From contig JBAXDH010000062.1 of NCBI GenBank assembly GCA_037141055.1, positions 1-22,515 of the forward strand: a DNA stretch of 22,515 nt, given 5' to 3'. The notes beneath the pieces were generated by a model. The model was not told the DNA's origin. It worked only from the letters and a program-made list of their open reading frames with translations, and did no database searches. Both the position numbers and the translations under genes were made by a program. Source of the DNA: CAIVAT01 sp037141055. Its GTDB lineage: Bacteria > Bacteroidota > Bacteroidia > Bacteroidales > FEN-979. Shown piece by piece: positions 1-7,462 of this stretch. Each line of letters begins with the position of its first letter. The stretch's first letter is position 1.

Positions 1-1
1 G

Positions 2-2146
2 ATGGCTTTTGTAACCGGACCTGCCAAAATAACGGTCGTTGAAAAAGGGCCTGTCCGCGCAACCGTCAAAGTTGAGCGAACGGCCATGAACTCGGTGTTT
101 ACGCAGTATGTTCAGCTGGCTGCAGGGAAAGAGAACCTGGTTGTCCGAAACACCATCAACTGGCAGTCACGGGGTGTCAGCCTGAAAGCTTCCTTCCCGC
201 TCACGGCTTCAAACGGGGTGGCAACCTACAACCTGGGACTGGGAACCGAAGAGCGGGCAAACAACAATGAAAAAAAGTATGAAGTCCCTTCGCGGGAATG
301 GTTCGATCTTACAGATAAATCGGGCAATTTCGGCGTGACCATTTTCGAAGACTGCAAGTTTGGTTCCGACAAACCAGCCGACAACAAGGTACGGCTTACC
401 TTGCTGTACACGCCGGCAACCAATTTTTACCATGACCAGGCCTCCCAGGACTGGGGAACACATGAGATAACGTATGGCATTTACAGCCACAAAGGCGACT
501 GGCGTGCGGGACTCTCTGAATGGCAGGCGCGGAGCCTGAATCAGCCCCTCAGAGTTTTCCAGGCCCCGCAGCATCCAGGTTTCCTTGGAAAAAGCTTTTC
601 ATTTGCCCAGGTTTCCGTTCCGCAGGTTGATATACGAACGATAAAAAAGGCTGAAAACGGCAAAGATATCGTGATCCGCCTGCAGGAACTTGTCGGGAAA
701 GATATCCAGAACGTGGAGATCTCCATGGCCACGAAAATTGTTAAAGCCTGGGAAATTGACGGGCAGGAGCGGCTGATCGGCGATGCGGTCCTCAAAAACG
801 GCAGGCTGGTTACGGAAATGAAGAAATTCGCCCTCCGGAGTTTTGCCATACAGGTGGCTCCGCCGGCCGGCGTGTTTGCTGAGCCGGCATCGGTCGAATT
901 GCCGCTTGCCTACGACCAGGATGTCGTGTCTGGTGCCAAAAACAAAAAAAACGGCCGGTTCGACAGCAAGGGGATCAGCATACCGGCAGAACTTTTCCCT
1001 GAAACACTTGTTGTGGATGGAGTTCAGTTCAATTTCGGCCCGAAGGCCGACGGGAAAAACAATGTGCTCACATGCAAAGGACAAAAGATCACCCTGCCGA
1101 AAACCGGGAACTTCAACCACATATACATCCTGGCAGCGGCACTTACCGACACAGCCGGGACATTCAAAGTCGGTGGCACAAAAAACACGCTGCATGTGCA
1201 GTCGTATCATGGCAATATCGGTCAATTCGACAACCGCACCTGGGATAAATCCGGCCGCCTGGAAGGGCTTCAAAAGGGCTTTATAAAACGCGACGAAGTT
1301 GCCTGGTTTGCAACCCACCTGCACCGCGATACCCTTGACATTCCATACCAGTATGCGTATGTGTTCAAATACGGGCTCGAAGCCGGTCCAGGAAGCGAAA
1401 CCCTTCAGCTCCCGGATAATGAAAGCATTAAGATTTTCGCGGTTTCACTTTCCGACAATCCCTCTGACCAGGTTCAGCCGGCCCAGCCGCTCTACGACGA
1501 TTTCACCGGCCGGCAGGCGCTCGCGCTGAACCTTGCAAAAAGTTACGTGGACGAAAAAATGGTTCCGGCAGCCAAAATCAATGTAAACAGGAACCGCAAC
1601 ATGGCCCGTTTACCGGCAAAACTTACCATGAAGGACTATGCCGATATCCACCAGCCAAACGGGGTGACCTCTTCTTATTTCTTCAGTGACGCCGATTCCG
1701 CACTCACCGGGCCAATCCGAAACGGGATGAATGTAGCCGCCATCAATGACGGCATGTATGACCTGCTGCCCGGCGATTCCCTGAGCGATAAATGGTCTGA
1801 AAAAGGCGAAGGACGCATCATGATGGATCTTCAGAATGAGATCGAGCTCGACAGCATCCATATTTTCACGCCGCAAAGCACGGCCAGGGGCGCACAATCC
1901 TTTTCAATGTGGGGAGCCACCGGGAATAACGCCCCGCCGGTAAAAGGCGATCCGAAGGCAGCCGGCTGGAGCTTTATTGCACTCGCCCCTCCCGAAGATA
2001 TCTGGGGCAACAGCAAAGCACTCTATACGGTGACCCCGTTGCCTGAAAAGTCGAAACAATACCGCTACCTGCTCTGGGTCAGTGAAGATACGCCCCACGG
2101 GCCTTTCTATTTCAGGGAGGTGGATGTGTTTGAAAAGCAGAAATGA
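2..2146 (+). CDS. Glycoside hydrolase family 38-type alpha-mannosidase, C-terminal part (5' end outside window)
   Basis: The reading frame is open from the first bases, so the ATG at 2 is probably internal and the N-terminal catalytic barrel lies upstream of the window. The visible 714 residues begin in the beta-rich C-terminal domains of GH38 alpha-mannosidases (about residues 1-285; note EVPSREWFDLTDKSGNFGVT and the stretch ending TLLYTPATNFYHDQASQDWG). A second beta domain covers about 290-500, and a discoidin-like C-terminal module about 500-714. Family knowledge: these enzymes remove alpha-linked mannose from glycans and in Bacteroidota are usually periplasmic or surface exposed. No signal peptide can be checked here. 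The family call rests on overall resemblance, because the catalytic Asp is not in view. The gene ends with TGA at 2144, followed by 181 nt before recX. Confidence 0.72.
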   Translation: MAFVTGPAKITVVEKGPVRATVKVERTAMNSVFTQYVQLAAGKENLVVRNTINWQSRGVSLKASFPLTASNGVATYNLGLGTEERANNNEKKYEVPSREWFDLTDKSGNFGVTIFEDCKFGSDKPADNKVRLTLLYTPATNFYHDQASQDWGTHEITYGIYSHKGDWRAGLSEWQARSLNQPLRVFQAPQHPGFLGKSFSFAQVSVPQVDIRTIKKAENGKDIVIRLQELVGKDIQNVEISMATKIVKAWEIDGQERLIGDAVLKNGRLVTEMKKFALRSFAIQVAPPAGVFAEPASVELPLAYDQDVVSGAKNKKNGRFDSKGISIPAELFPETLVVDGVQFNFGPKADGKNNVLTCKGQKITLPKTGNFNHIYILAAALTDTAGTFKVGGTKNTLHVQSYHGNIGQFDNRTWDKSGRLEGLQKGFIKRDEVAWFATHLHRDTLDIPYQYAYVFKYGLEAGPGSETLQLPDNESIKIFAVSLSDNPSDQVQPAQPLYDDFTGRQALALNLAKSYVDEKMVPAAKINVNRNRNMARLPAKLTMKDYADIHQPNGVTSSYFFSDADSALTGPIRNGMNVAAINDGMYDLLPGDSLSDKWSEKGEGRIMMDLQNEIELDSIHIFTPQSTARGAQSFSMWGATGNNAPPVKGDPKAAGWSFIALAPPEDIWGNSKALYTVTPLPEKSKQYRYLLWVSEDTPHGPFYFREVDVFEKQK

Positions 2147-2229
2147 CGGATCACCGGCCTCAGGCATACATTTTGATAATCTGGAAAAATAAATTCAGGT
2201 GTCAGTGTCCTTTTTTATAATTTCATCCT

Positions 2230-2237
2230 TACCTTTA
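2230..2237 (+). promoter_or_regulatory. Candidate -7 box for recX-prfB
   Basis: TACCTTTA matches the Bacteroidota -7 consensus TAnnTTTG at 7 of 8 positions. It lies 91 nt before recX and just upstream of a Shine-Dalgarno-like GGGAGA at 2249-2254. No convincing TTG -33 box is seen at the right distance, so this is tentative. Confidence 0.3.
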
Positions 2238-2255
2238 CATAATATATCGGGAGAT

Positions 2256-2324
2256 ATGAACACGGTCCCGGCAAGTATTACTTCTCAGGGGTTGTTTTTT
2301 TTTGATATTGTAGCAATGAATTGA
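2256..2324 (+). CDS. Possible 22-residue leader ORF in frame with recX
   Basis: An ATG at 2256 sits 1 nt after GGGAGA (2249-2254), a better ribosome-binding context than recX itself has. It opens a frame encoding MNTVPASITSQGLFFFDIVA plus Met-Asn, and stops at TGA 2322-2324. The recX ATG follows at 2328 in the same frame, giving a TGA-GCA-ATG junction that would suit translational coupling by reinitiation. The peptide includes a run of nine T (2294-2302). No homology is recognised. It could equally be a chance ORF, or the old N-terminus of recX cut by a stop. Confidence 0.25.
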   Translation: MNTVPASITSQGLFFFDIVAMN

Positions 2325-2327
2325 GCA

Positions 2328-2816
2328 ATGCCTGAATCCGCAAAGAACAACCAGCCAAAAGCTGATCTTGAAGCGATCCTTGCCAGGATACGACACTATT
2401 GCGCATACCAGGAACGATGCCGGCACGATGTAAACCATAAACTGCTACAGTGGAAAGTGTCGCCGTCAAAAATAACAAAACTCATGCTCCAACTGACGGA
2501 GGAAGAGTTTATCAATGAGGAAAGATTTGCCCGGATCTTTGTGCGCAGTAAATTTCACATCAACAAGTGGGGCCGCACAAAAATCAGGCATGAACTGAAA
2601 AGCCGATATATTTCCGAAAAAATGATCATCCGGGCCATGGAGGAGATCGGCGAGGATGATTATATCCGGACCATCCGTGAATTGATTCTCAAAAAGAATT
2701 TGGAAATAAATACCGGAAAAAATTTTAACGTTCGCGAAAAAATCATCACTTTTGTCACAGGCAAAGGATTTGAATTTGACCTGATTTCAAAAGTGCTCAC
2801 GGAAATTAAAATCTGA
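2328..2816 (+). CDS. recX: RecX family regulatory protein
   Basis: This 162-residue protein is of usual RecX length. RecX binds RecA and modulates its filament on DNA in the cytoplasm. The sequence shows the three-helix repeat pattern of the family: an N-terminal helix set rich in basic and aromatic residues (RIRHYCAYQERCRHDV), then the central motif FINEERFARIFVRSKFHINK WG followed by RTKIRHELKSRYIS, which corresponds to the conserved 'D/E-eRfa..fv..k...k.G...i..eL...gi' pattern. The C-terminal third (residues 105-162) is the third repeat. No good Shine-Dalgarno precedes the ATG at 2328 (see the in-frame leader upstream). The stop codon is 1 nt before the prfB start, so the two genes are almost certainly cotranscribed and perhaps translationally coupled. 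The identification is by family pattern and size. Confidence 0.85.
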   Translation: MPESAKNNQPKADLEAILARIRHYCAYQERCRHDVNHKLLQWKVSPSKITKLMLQLTEEEFINEERFARIFVRSKFHINKWGRTKIRHELKSRYISEKMIIRAMEEIGEDDYIRTIRELILKKNLEINTGKNFNVREKIITFVTGKGFEFDLISKVLTEIKI

Positions 2817-2817
2817 C

Positions 2818-3910
2818 ATGGTATCACAGGACCAACTGAAGGACCTTCAGACAAGACTCGACGTCTTGAGGAGGTATCTTTGACATTGATAAAAAATTAT
2901 CCCTCATAGCTGAAGAAGAGCAGCTTTCGCAAGCCCCCGATTTCTGGAACAACCCAAAATCCGCCGAACAGGCGCTTCGGGCAATCCGTGATAAAAAACT
3001 ATGGACAGACGCCTATCTGAAAGGTGTTTCAAGCCAGGACGACATGAAAATCATGTGGGATTTTTATATCCAGGGAGAAGGAACCGAACAGGAGCTTGAA
3101 AATCATTACAATGAAACATTAAGGCTGGTCGAAGATCTCGAATTCCGCAACATGCTAAGTGGGGAGGAAGACAAACTCGGGGTCATCGTCCAGATAAATT
3201 CAGGCGCCGGCGGTACCGAGTCGCAGGACTGGGCCGAAATGCTCATGCGCATGTACATCCGGTATGCAGAGCGCAGCAAGTTCAAAATCACCGAAGTCGA
3301 TTACCAGGAAGGGGATGTGGCCGGGATCAAATCGGTCACACTCGAATTTGACGGCGATTATGCCTATGGCTACCTGAAAGGCGAAAACGGAGTTCACCGG
3401 CTGGTCCGCCTTTCACCGTTCGACTCAAACCATAAACGTCACACCTCTTTTGCATCGGTATACGCCTACCCGATCATCAACGATGACATTGTCATTGAAA
3501 TCAATCCCGCCGACATCAGCTGGGACACGTTTCGAAGCAGCGGCCCTGGCGGGCAAAATGTGAACAAGGTGGAAACCGCGGTACGGCTTAAGCACGAGCC
3601 CTCGGGCATCGTCATCGAATGCCAGGAAACCCGGTCGCAGGGGCAGAACCGCGAAAAAGCGCTGAAATTGCTCAAGTCACAATTGTATGAAATCGAATTG
3701 CGCAAGCAACGCGAAAAGATCAATGTGATTGAAAGCGGCAAGAAAAAAATAGAGTGGGGCAGCCAGATCAGGAGTTATGTGCTGCATCCTTACAAAATGG
3801 TGAAAGACCTGCGCACCGGGTATGAAACTTCCGACACACAGTCGGTGCTCGACGGCGATCTGACTGCATTTATCAAATCGTACCTGATGGAGTACGGGAA
3901 TGCGGGATGA
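2818..3910 (+). CDS. prfB: Peptide chain release factor 2 (with programmed +1 frameshift)
   Basis: RF2 recognises UGA and UAA stop codons and triggers peptide release on the ribosome. Translation starts at ATG 2818 and reads 21 codons ending Arg-Arg-Tyr-Leu, then meets TGA at 2881-2883. Skipping T2881 continues in the +1 frame from GAC 2882 to TGA 3908-3910, for a total of 363 residues, the normal RF2 length. In that numbering the anticodon-like SPF motif is at about 199-201 and the catalytic GGQ at about 244-246 (SSGPGGQNVNKVETAVRL). The conserved DSNHKRHTSFASV segment follows SPF. A simple ORF finder would start at 3044 and lose the first 75 residues. The gene is autoregulated: low RF2 favours the frameshift. 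The start lies 1 nt after recX. The next gene begins 76 nt downstream. Confidence 0.97.
2869..2884 (+). promoter_or_regulatory. prfB: prfB programmed +1 frameshift site
   Basis: The site reads AGG AGG TAT CTT TGA C. It has the internal Shine-Dalgarno-like AGGAGG (2869-2874), a 3-nt spacer, the slippery CTT Leu codon (2878-2880), the in-frame TGA (2881-2883) and the C after the stop. This is nearly identical to the established Escherichia coli prfB element (AGGGGG TAT CTT TGA C), including the spacing. Confidence 0.96.
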
Positions 3911-3931
3911 AAAAACAGCGAAGCATTGTAA

Positions 3932-3951
3932 AGACGCGCCATGGCGCGTCT
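3932..3951. repeat. 20-bp perfect palindrome (REP-like)
   Basis: AGACGCGCCATGGCGCGTCT is its own reverse complement and lies in the 76-nt gap between prfB and the ArsC-like gene. Palindromes of this GAGACGCG...CGCGTCTC type are, from memory, dispersed in many copies in Bacteroidota and cyanobacterial genomes. In RNA it could form a 9-bp stem only with a very tight turn, so it may act more as a DNA repeat than as a terminator. Confidence 0.75.
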
Positions 3952-3986
3952 CCGCAAAGAAAAAGAACATCTCATCAATATACAAC

Positions 3987-4331
3987 ATGCTGAAGATCTA
4001 TCACAACCCATCCTGTAAAAAATCCCGCGCCGGGTTGAAATTCCTCCAGGAATCGGGACGGGAGTTTGAAATCGTGGAATACCTGAAAAAACCGATGTCG
4101 GAGAAGGAACTGGAAAAATTGCTGGTCAAGCTGAACCTCAGGCCAGCGGATCTTTTGCGCACCCAGGAGGATTATTACAAACAGAATCTCAGGGGGAAAA
4201 ATTTCGAAGATCATGAACTGGTGAAGATCATCCTGCGGAATCCCAAACTGATGCAGCGCCCTGTCATTGAAAGCCAATACAAAGCCGTAATCGGCGACCC
4301 GGTTGAAAATATCTCATCCCTGCTACCATAA
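3987..4331 (+). CDS. ArsC/Spx-fold (arsenate reductase-like) thioredoxin-fold protein
   Basis: This is a 114-residue cytoplasmic protein of the ArsC/Spx/YffB family. The N-terminus (MLKIYHNPSCKKSRAGLKFL) has the beta strand followed by the active-site loop, with Cys10 and Ser13. The C-terminal half has the family pattern of a D/E-rich helix, then RPVI (about residue 92) in the cis-Pro strand region, as in glutaredoxin-type arsenate reductases. An open frame extends back to 3900, inside the end of prfB, but that extension runs through the palindrome and has no family resemblance, so ATG 3987 is chosen. Whether it reduces arsenate, as E. coli ArsC does, or has another redox or regulatory role cannot be told from the sequence. 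There are no other ars genes nearby. It lies 30 nt upstream of fumC and is likely cotranscribed. Confidence 0.8.
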   Translation: MLKIYHNPSCKKSRAGLKFLQESGREFEIVEYLKKPMSEKELEKLLVKLNLRPADLLRTQEDYYKQNLRGKNFEDHELVKIILRNPKLMQRPVIESQYKAVIGDPVENISSLLP

Positions 4332-4361
4332 ATCTGAAATATAACCATCAAATTCATCCTT

Positions 4362-5759
4362 ATGAAAACACGCATCGAAAAAGACACAATGGGACCCATC
4401 GAGGTTGACATGGACAAGTACTGGGGCGCCCAGACTCAACGGTCCCTTACCAATTTCAAAATTGGCGAACCCGGCTCCATGCCCAAAGAAATGATCAGGG
4501 GCATGGCAGTGCTGAAAAAAGCCGCAGCCATGGTCAATGCCGACCTGGGAGTTCTCCCTGCCGAAAAGATGGAACTGATCGTGAAGGCATGCGATGAAAT
4601 CCTGGATGGCAAGCTGGACGACCAGTTCCCGCTTGTTATCTGGCAAACCGGTTCGGGCACCCAAACCAACATGAACCTCAATGAGGTCATTGCCAACCGT
4701 GCGCATGTAATTCACGGAGGCGTTCTGGGCGGCGAAGGAAAAACGGTGATCCATCCCAATGACGACGTGAATAAATCACAATCCTCGAACGATACTTTTC
4801 CGGCGGCGATGAGCATTGCGGCTTATAAAATGGTAACCGGCACCACCATCCCCGGCGTGGAACTGCTGAAAGGAACCCTCGCAAAAAAATCGCTGGAATT
4901 CAATGAAATCGTAAAAACTGGCCGCACCCACCTGATGGATGCCACGCCGCTCACGCTTGGACAGGAATTTTCCGGCTATGTTTCTCAACTCAGTCACGGG
5001 CTGAAAGCCCTAGAAAACACACTTCCCCACCTTGCAGAACTTGCCCTTGGCGGAACTGCGGTTGGCACCGGGTTGAACGCACCGAAAGGTTATGACGTGC
5101 TGGTGGCTAAGAAGATCTCCGACCTTACCGGTCTGCCATTTATCACCGCAGAAAACAAATTCGAGTCGTTGTCGGCCCATGATGCCATGGTGGAAACGTC
5201 AGGTGCACTCAAAACACTTGCAGTCAGCCTGATGCATATTGCCTCTAACATCCGGCTGCTCGCTTCGGGCCCGCGTTGCGGAATCGGGGAACTGATGCTG
5301 CCAGAGAATGAACCAGGCTCGAGCATCATGCCCGGGAAGGTGAACCCGACCCAGCCAGAAGCCATGACGATGGTGTGTGCCCAGGTTCTTGGCAATGATG
5401 TGGCCATCAACGTCGGCGGTATCAGCGGCCATTTCCAGCTCAATGTCTTCAAGCCGCTGATGATCTCCAACCTGCTGATGTCGGCACGGCTGCTCGGCGA
5501 TGCCTGCGTTTCGTTCAATGACAACTGCGCCGTCGGGATTGAACCAAACATGGCTGCCATCAACAAGAACCTTGAAAATTCACTGATGCTGGTCACTGCA
5601 CTCAATCCCCATATCGGCTACGACAATGCAGCAAAAATTGCCAAGAAAGCGCATAAGGAACATACCACCCTGCGTGAGGCGGCGATGGAACTGGGACTGC
5701 TCACCGATGAAGAATTCACAAAGATCGTTGACCCGAGGAAGATGACGGGACCGAAGTGA
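4362..5759 (+). CDS. fumC: Fumarate hydratase class II
   Basis: Class II (iron-free, homotetrameric) fumarase interconverts fumarate and L-malate in the citric acid cycle, or in the reductive branch of anaerobes. The 465 residues match the usual length. All family signatures are visible: GSGTQTNMNLNEVIANRA (about 97-114), SSNDTFPAAMS (about 141-151), TGRTHLMDATPLTLGQE (His190 equivalent to the catalytic-site His of E. coli FumC) and GSSIMPGKVNPTQPEA (about 319-334) with the catalytic Ser on the mobile loop. These separate it from aspartase and argininosuccinate lyase reasonably well, although aspartase is a close relative. The gene is 30 nt after the ArsC-like gene. It is convergent with the glycosyltransferase, whose stop is 41 nt away across a short tandem repeat. 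Confidence 0.95.
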   Translation: MKTRIEKDTMGPIEVDMDKYWGAQTQRSLTNFKIGEPGSMPKEMIRGMAVLKKAAAMVNADLGVLPAEKMELIVKACDEILDGKLDDQFPLVIWQTGSGTQTNMNLNEVIANRAHVIHGGVLGGEGKTVIHPNDDVNKSQSSNDTFPAAMSIAAYKMVTGTTIPGVELLKGTLAKKSLEFNEIVKTGRTHLMDATPLTLGQEFSGYVSQLSHGLKALENTLPHLAELALGGTAVGTGLNAPKGYDVLVAKKISDLTGLPFITAENKFESLSAHDAMVETSGALKTLAVSLMHIASNIRLLASGPRCGIGELMLPENEPGSSIMPGKVNPTQPEAMTMVCAQVLGNDVAINVGGISGHFQLNVFKPLMISNLLMSARLLGDACVSFNDNCAVGIEPNMAAINKNLENSLMLVTALNPHIGYDNAAKIAKKAHKEHTTLREAAMELGLLTDEEFTKIVDPRKMTGPK

Positions 5760-5760
5760 T

Positions 5761-5800
5761 GCGGGATTCGGGATGCGGGATTCGGGATTCGGAATGCGGG
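5761..5800. repeat. Short tandem repeat between convergent genes
   Basis: Two perfect copies of the 14-mer GCGGGATTCGGGAT (5761-5774 and 5775-5788) are followed by a degenerate third (TCGGAATGCGGG). The repeat fills almost the whole 41-nt gap between the fumC stop and the glycosyltransferase stop. Confidence 0.85.
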
Positions 5801-7366
5801 CTAGTTTCCGCTGATTTTTAATGAAAAGCGCATTTCCTTTTTCAGGTTCTTTAAGCGGTAGACAAACGCTTCCCGCACAGTATCGCTTCCGCGGGTAATG
5901 TAAAGGGTATCGGGCGGGGCTATTGAATCAAACAAAGCGCCGTACAGTGCCGCAGGATCCTCATAATCATCGCTGAGGGCGATGTAATAGGCGTCTGATC
6001 CCTGTTTCAGGTTGCCACGATCATGATTGATCCAGTGGTATTTGTGAATCCGCTCGAGGGATCCGATTGCGTATACCGGTTTATTTATTGGTCCTCCCAC
6101 GTAGTAATCAAAGTTGGCAGCCGGAAACCATCGGAAGGTGAGGATGGGCGAATTTTTCTTCATCACGCCATGCAGCCTGTCGTCTTTTTCAACCGGCGCG
6201 AATTTGTCCCCCAGTTGCTTCCACCCGGTCAGGTCGTGTGTAACGTCATCCATTTTATATTTTCCAAACGGGACCCAGCCATATTTGATTTGACCGACTG
6301 CAGTAACTGCCACCATCAGTAAAAATCCAAGTGAAAGAGCCAGTGGCCATGGCAGGATGCTCTTCCTTTCACCAGGACGCTTTTGTTCCGACAGGAATGC
6401 AGCGGCGATGAGAATGAACCCGAGATATCCGGGTCCGGTCCAGTGTGGCAGCGTGCTGCGGAAAAGTGAAAATGACTGGAAGACCAGCACCAGCGGAACG
6501 CTGACCAGCAAAATAATGCGCAGATAATCGGCCCTGATGAATTGCCTGCGGCGGATAAGGGCAACAAAGGCTGTGAGGATGATGAGCACATTCACCGGGT
6601 TGTTGTAAAAGAATTCTCCGGCAATTTCCGTCAGGAAATACTGCAGCTGCAGCCCTGATTCGGTGATGCTGACCCGGTTTTCATGGTACGTAAAGCTGAT
6701 AAAACCGTTCCCGGCATTCCACAGCACGATCGGAAGGGATAACAGGATGAATATCAGCAGTGCGCCATAGGTTTCCTTCGCCCTGAACCATCTCCGGTTG
6801 TAAATGATGATAAACAGCACCATGCCGGTGAGCAAAAAGACCGAATGATATTTCGACAGCAGGGCCAACCCTGATGTAGCGCCGGCCAATAGCAGGAGAA
6901 TTCTGCTTTTCTGCGTCAATTCCCGGTCGGGCAGCGATTTCAGAAACAGGTAGAGGGTCAGCAGCCAGAAAAAGACCTGGGGCGTGTCGGGAAGAATAAA
7001 GGTTCCGCTGAGAACAAACCCGTAAAAAGAAGCGGTAAACAGGATGGAGGCATACAAGCCGGTGAGGGCATCCTTGATAAAACGGCCGATAAGGAACATC
7101 AGTCCGGTGCTCAGCGTTCCAAACACAACTGCCGCGAGCCGCAGGAAAAACTCATTGTCAAACGTCAGATTTAATGTGAAGATCTGGATCACATACCCAA
7201 GCATGGGAGGATGGTCGAAGTGGCTCAGCGCCGGAAATTTTGCATAGTTCAGATAATATACCTCGTCGTTGCCCAGTTCGATAAACCCGGCAATAAACCC
7301 GCGGATCAGCGTGGAAACTGTCAGTATGATGAAAAAAGTCCAATAAATTTTTCTATTAGTTGGCAT
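5801..7366 (-). CDS. Glycosyltransferase family 39-type (PMT_2/ArnT-like) membrane protein
   Basis: This 521-residue polytopic inner-membrane protein belongs to the dolichyl/undecaprenyl-phosphate-sugar mannosyltransferase superfamily (PMT_2). The start at 7366 gives MPTNRKIYW, then TM1. The first periplasmic loop carries the acidic pair GNDEVYYLNYAKFP (Asp34-Glu35), followed by the HFDHPPM motif (about 49-55). Both are typical of the family's catalytic loop, which takes sugar from a lipid-phosphate donor. About ten hydrophobic segments follow to about residue 350, then a soluble C-terminal domain (about 370-500) that would face the periplasm. Acceptor and sugar are unknown: members modify lipid A, proteins or glycolipids. 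No partner glycosylation genes are adjacent. An 8-bp tandem repeat lies directly upstream, between it and the Nramp gene, which has the same orientation. Confidence 0.85.
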   Translation of the reverse strand: MPTNRKIYWTFFIILTVSTLIRGFIAGFIELGNDEVYYLNYAKFPALSHFDHPPMLGYVIQIFTLNLTFDNEFFLRLAAVVFGTLSTGLMFLIGRFIKDALTGLYASILFTASFYGFVLSGTFILPDTPQVFFWLLTLYLFLKSLPDRELTQKSRILLLLAGATSGLALLSKYHSVFLLTGMVLFIIIYNRRWFRAKETYGALLIFILLSLPIVLWNAGNGFISFTYHENRVSITESGLQLQYFLTEIAGEFFYNNPVNVLIILTAFVALIRRRQFIRADYLRIILLVSVPLVLVFQSFSLFRSTLPHWTGPGYLGFILIAAAFLSEQKRPGERKSILPWPLALSLGFLLMVAVTAVGQIKYGWVPFGKYKMDDVTHDLTGWKQLGDKFAPVEKDDRLHGVMKKNSPILTFRWFPAANFDYYVGGPINKPVYAIGSLERIHKYHWINHDRGNLKQGSDAYYIALSDDYEDPAALYGALFDSIAPPDTLYITRGSDTVREAFVYRLKNLKKEMRFSLKISGN

Positions 7367-7387
7367 GAAATATCAATATGCTATCAA

Positions 7388-7443
7388 TTGTTCACTTGTC
7401 CGCCTGTCCGCCTGTCCCCCTGTTCACCTGTTCACCCGTTTAC
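7388..7443. repeat. Degenerate 8-bp tandem repeat, seven units
   Basis: Seven consecutive 8-mers related to CTGTTCAC / CTGTCCGC occupy exactly 56 nt: TTGTTCAC, TTGTCCGC, CTGTCCGC, CTGTCCCC, CTGTTCAC, CTGTTCAC, CCGTTTAC. They lie 22-77 nt upstream of the glycosyltransferase start, where its promoter or leader would be, so length variation could affect its expression. Confidence 0.85.
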
Positions 7444-7462
7444 CTCACAAAGGTATAGTTTC

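Noticed and set aside
599..1324. 241-codon open frame on the - strand inside the mannosidase gene
   Set aside because: It lies antisense to a well-supported coding frame and has no recognisable domain. Long antisense frames are common in G+C-balanced coding DNA.
2881..2883. In-frame TGA in prfB as a sign of a pseudogene or sequencing error
   Set aside because: The context AGGAGG-TAT-CTT-TGA-C is the known programmed frameshift signal, and the joined product has normal RF2 length and motifs.
5090..5605. 171-codon - strand frame inside fumC
   Set aside because: It is antisense to clear fumarase motifs; a shadow frame.
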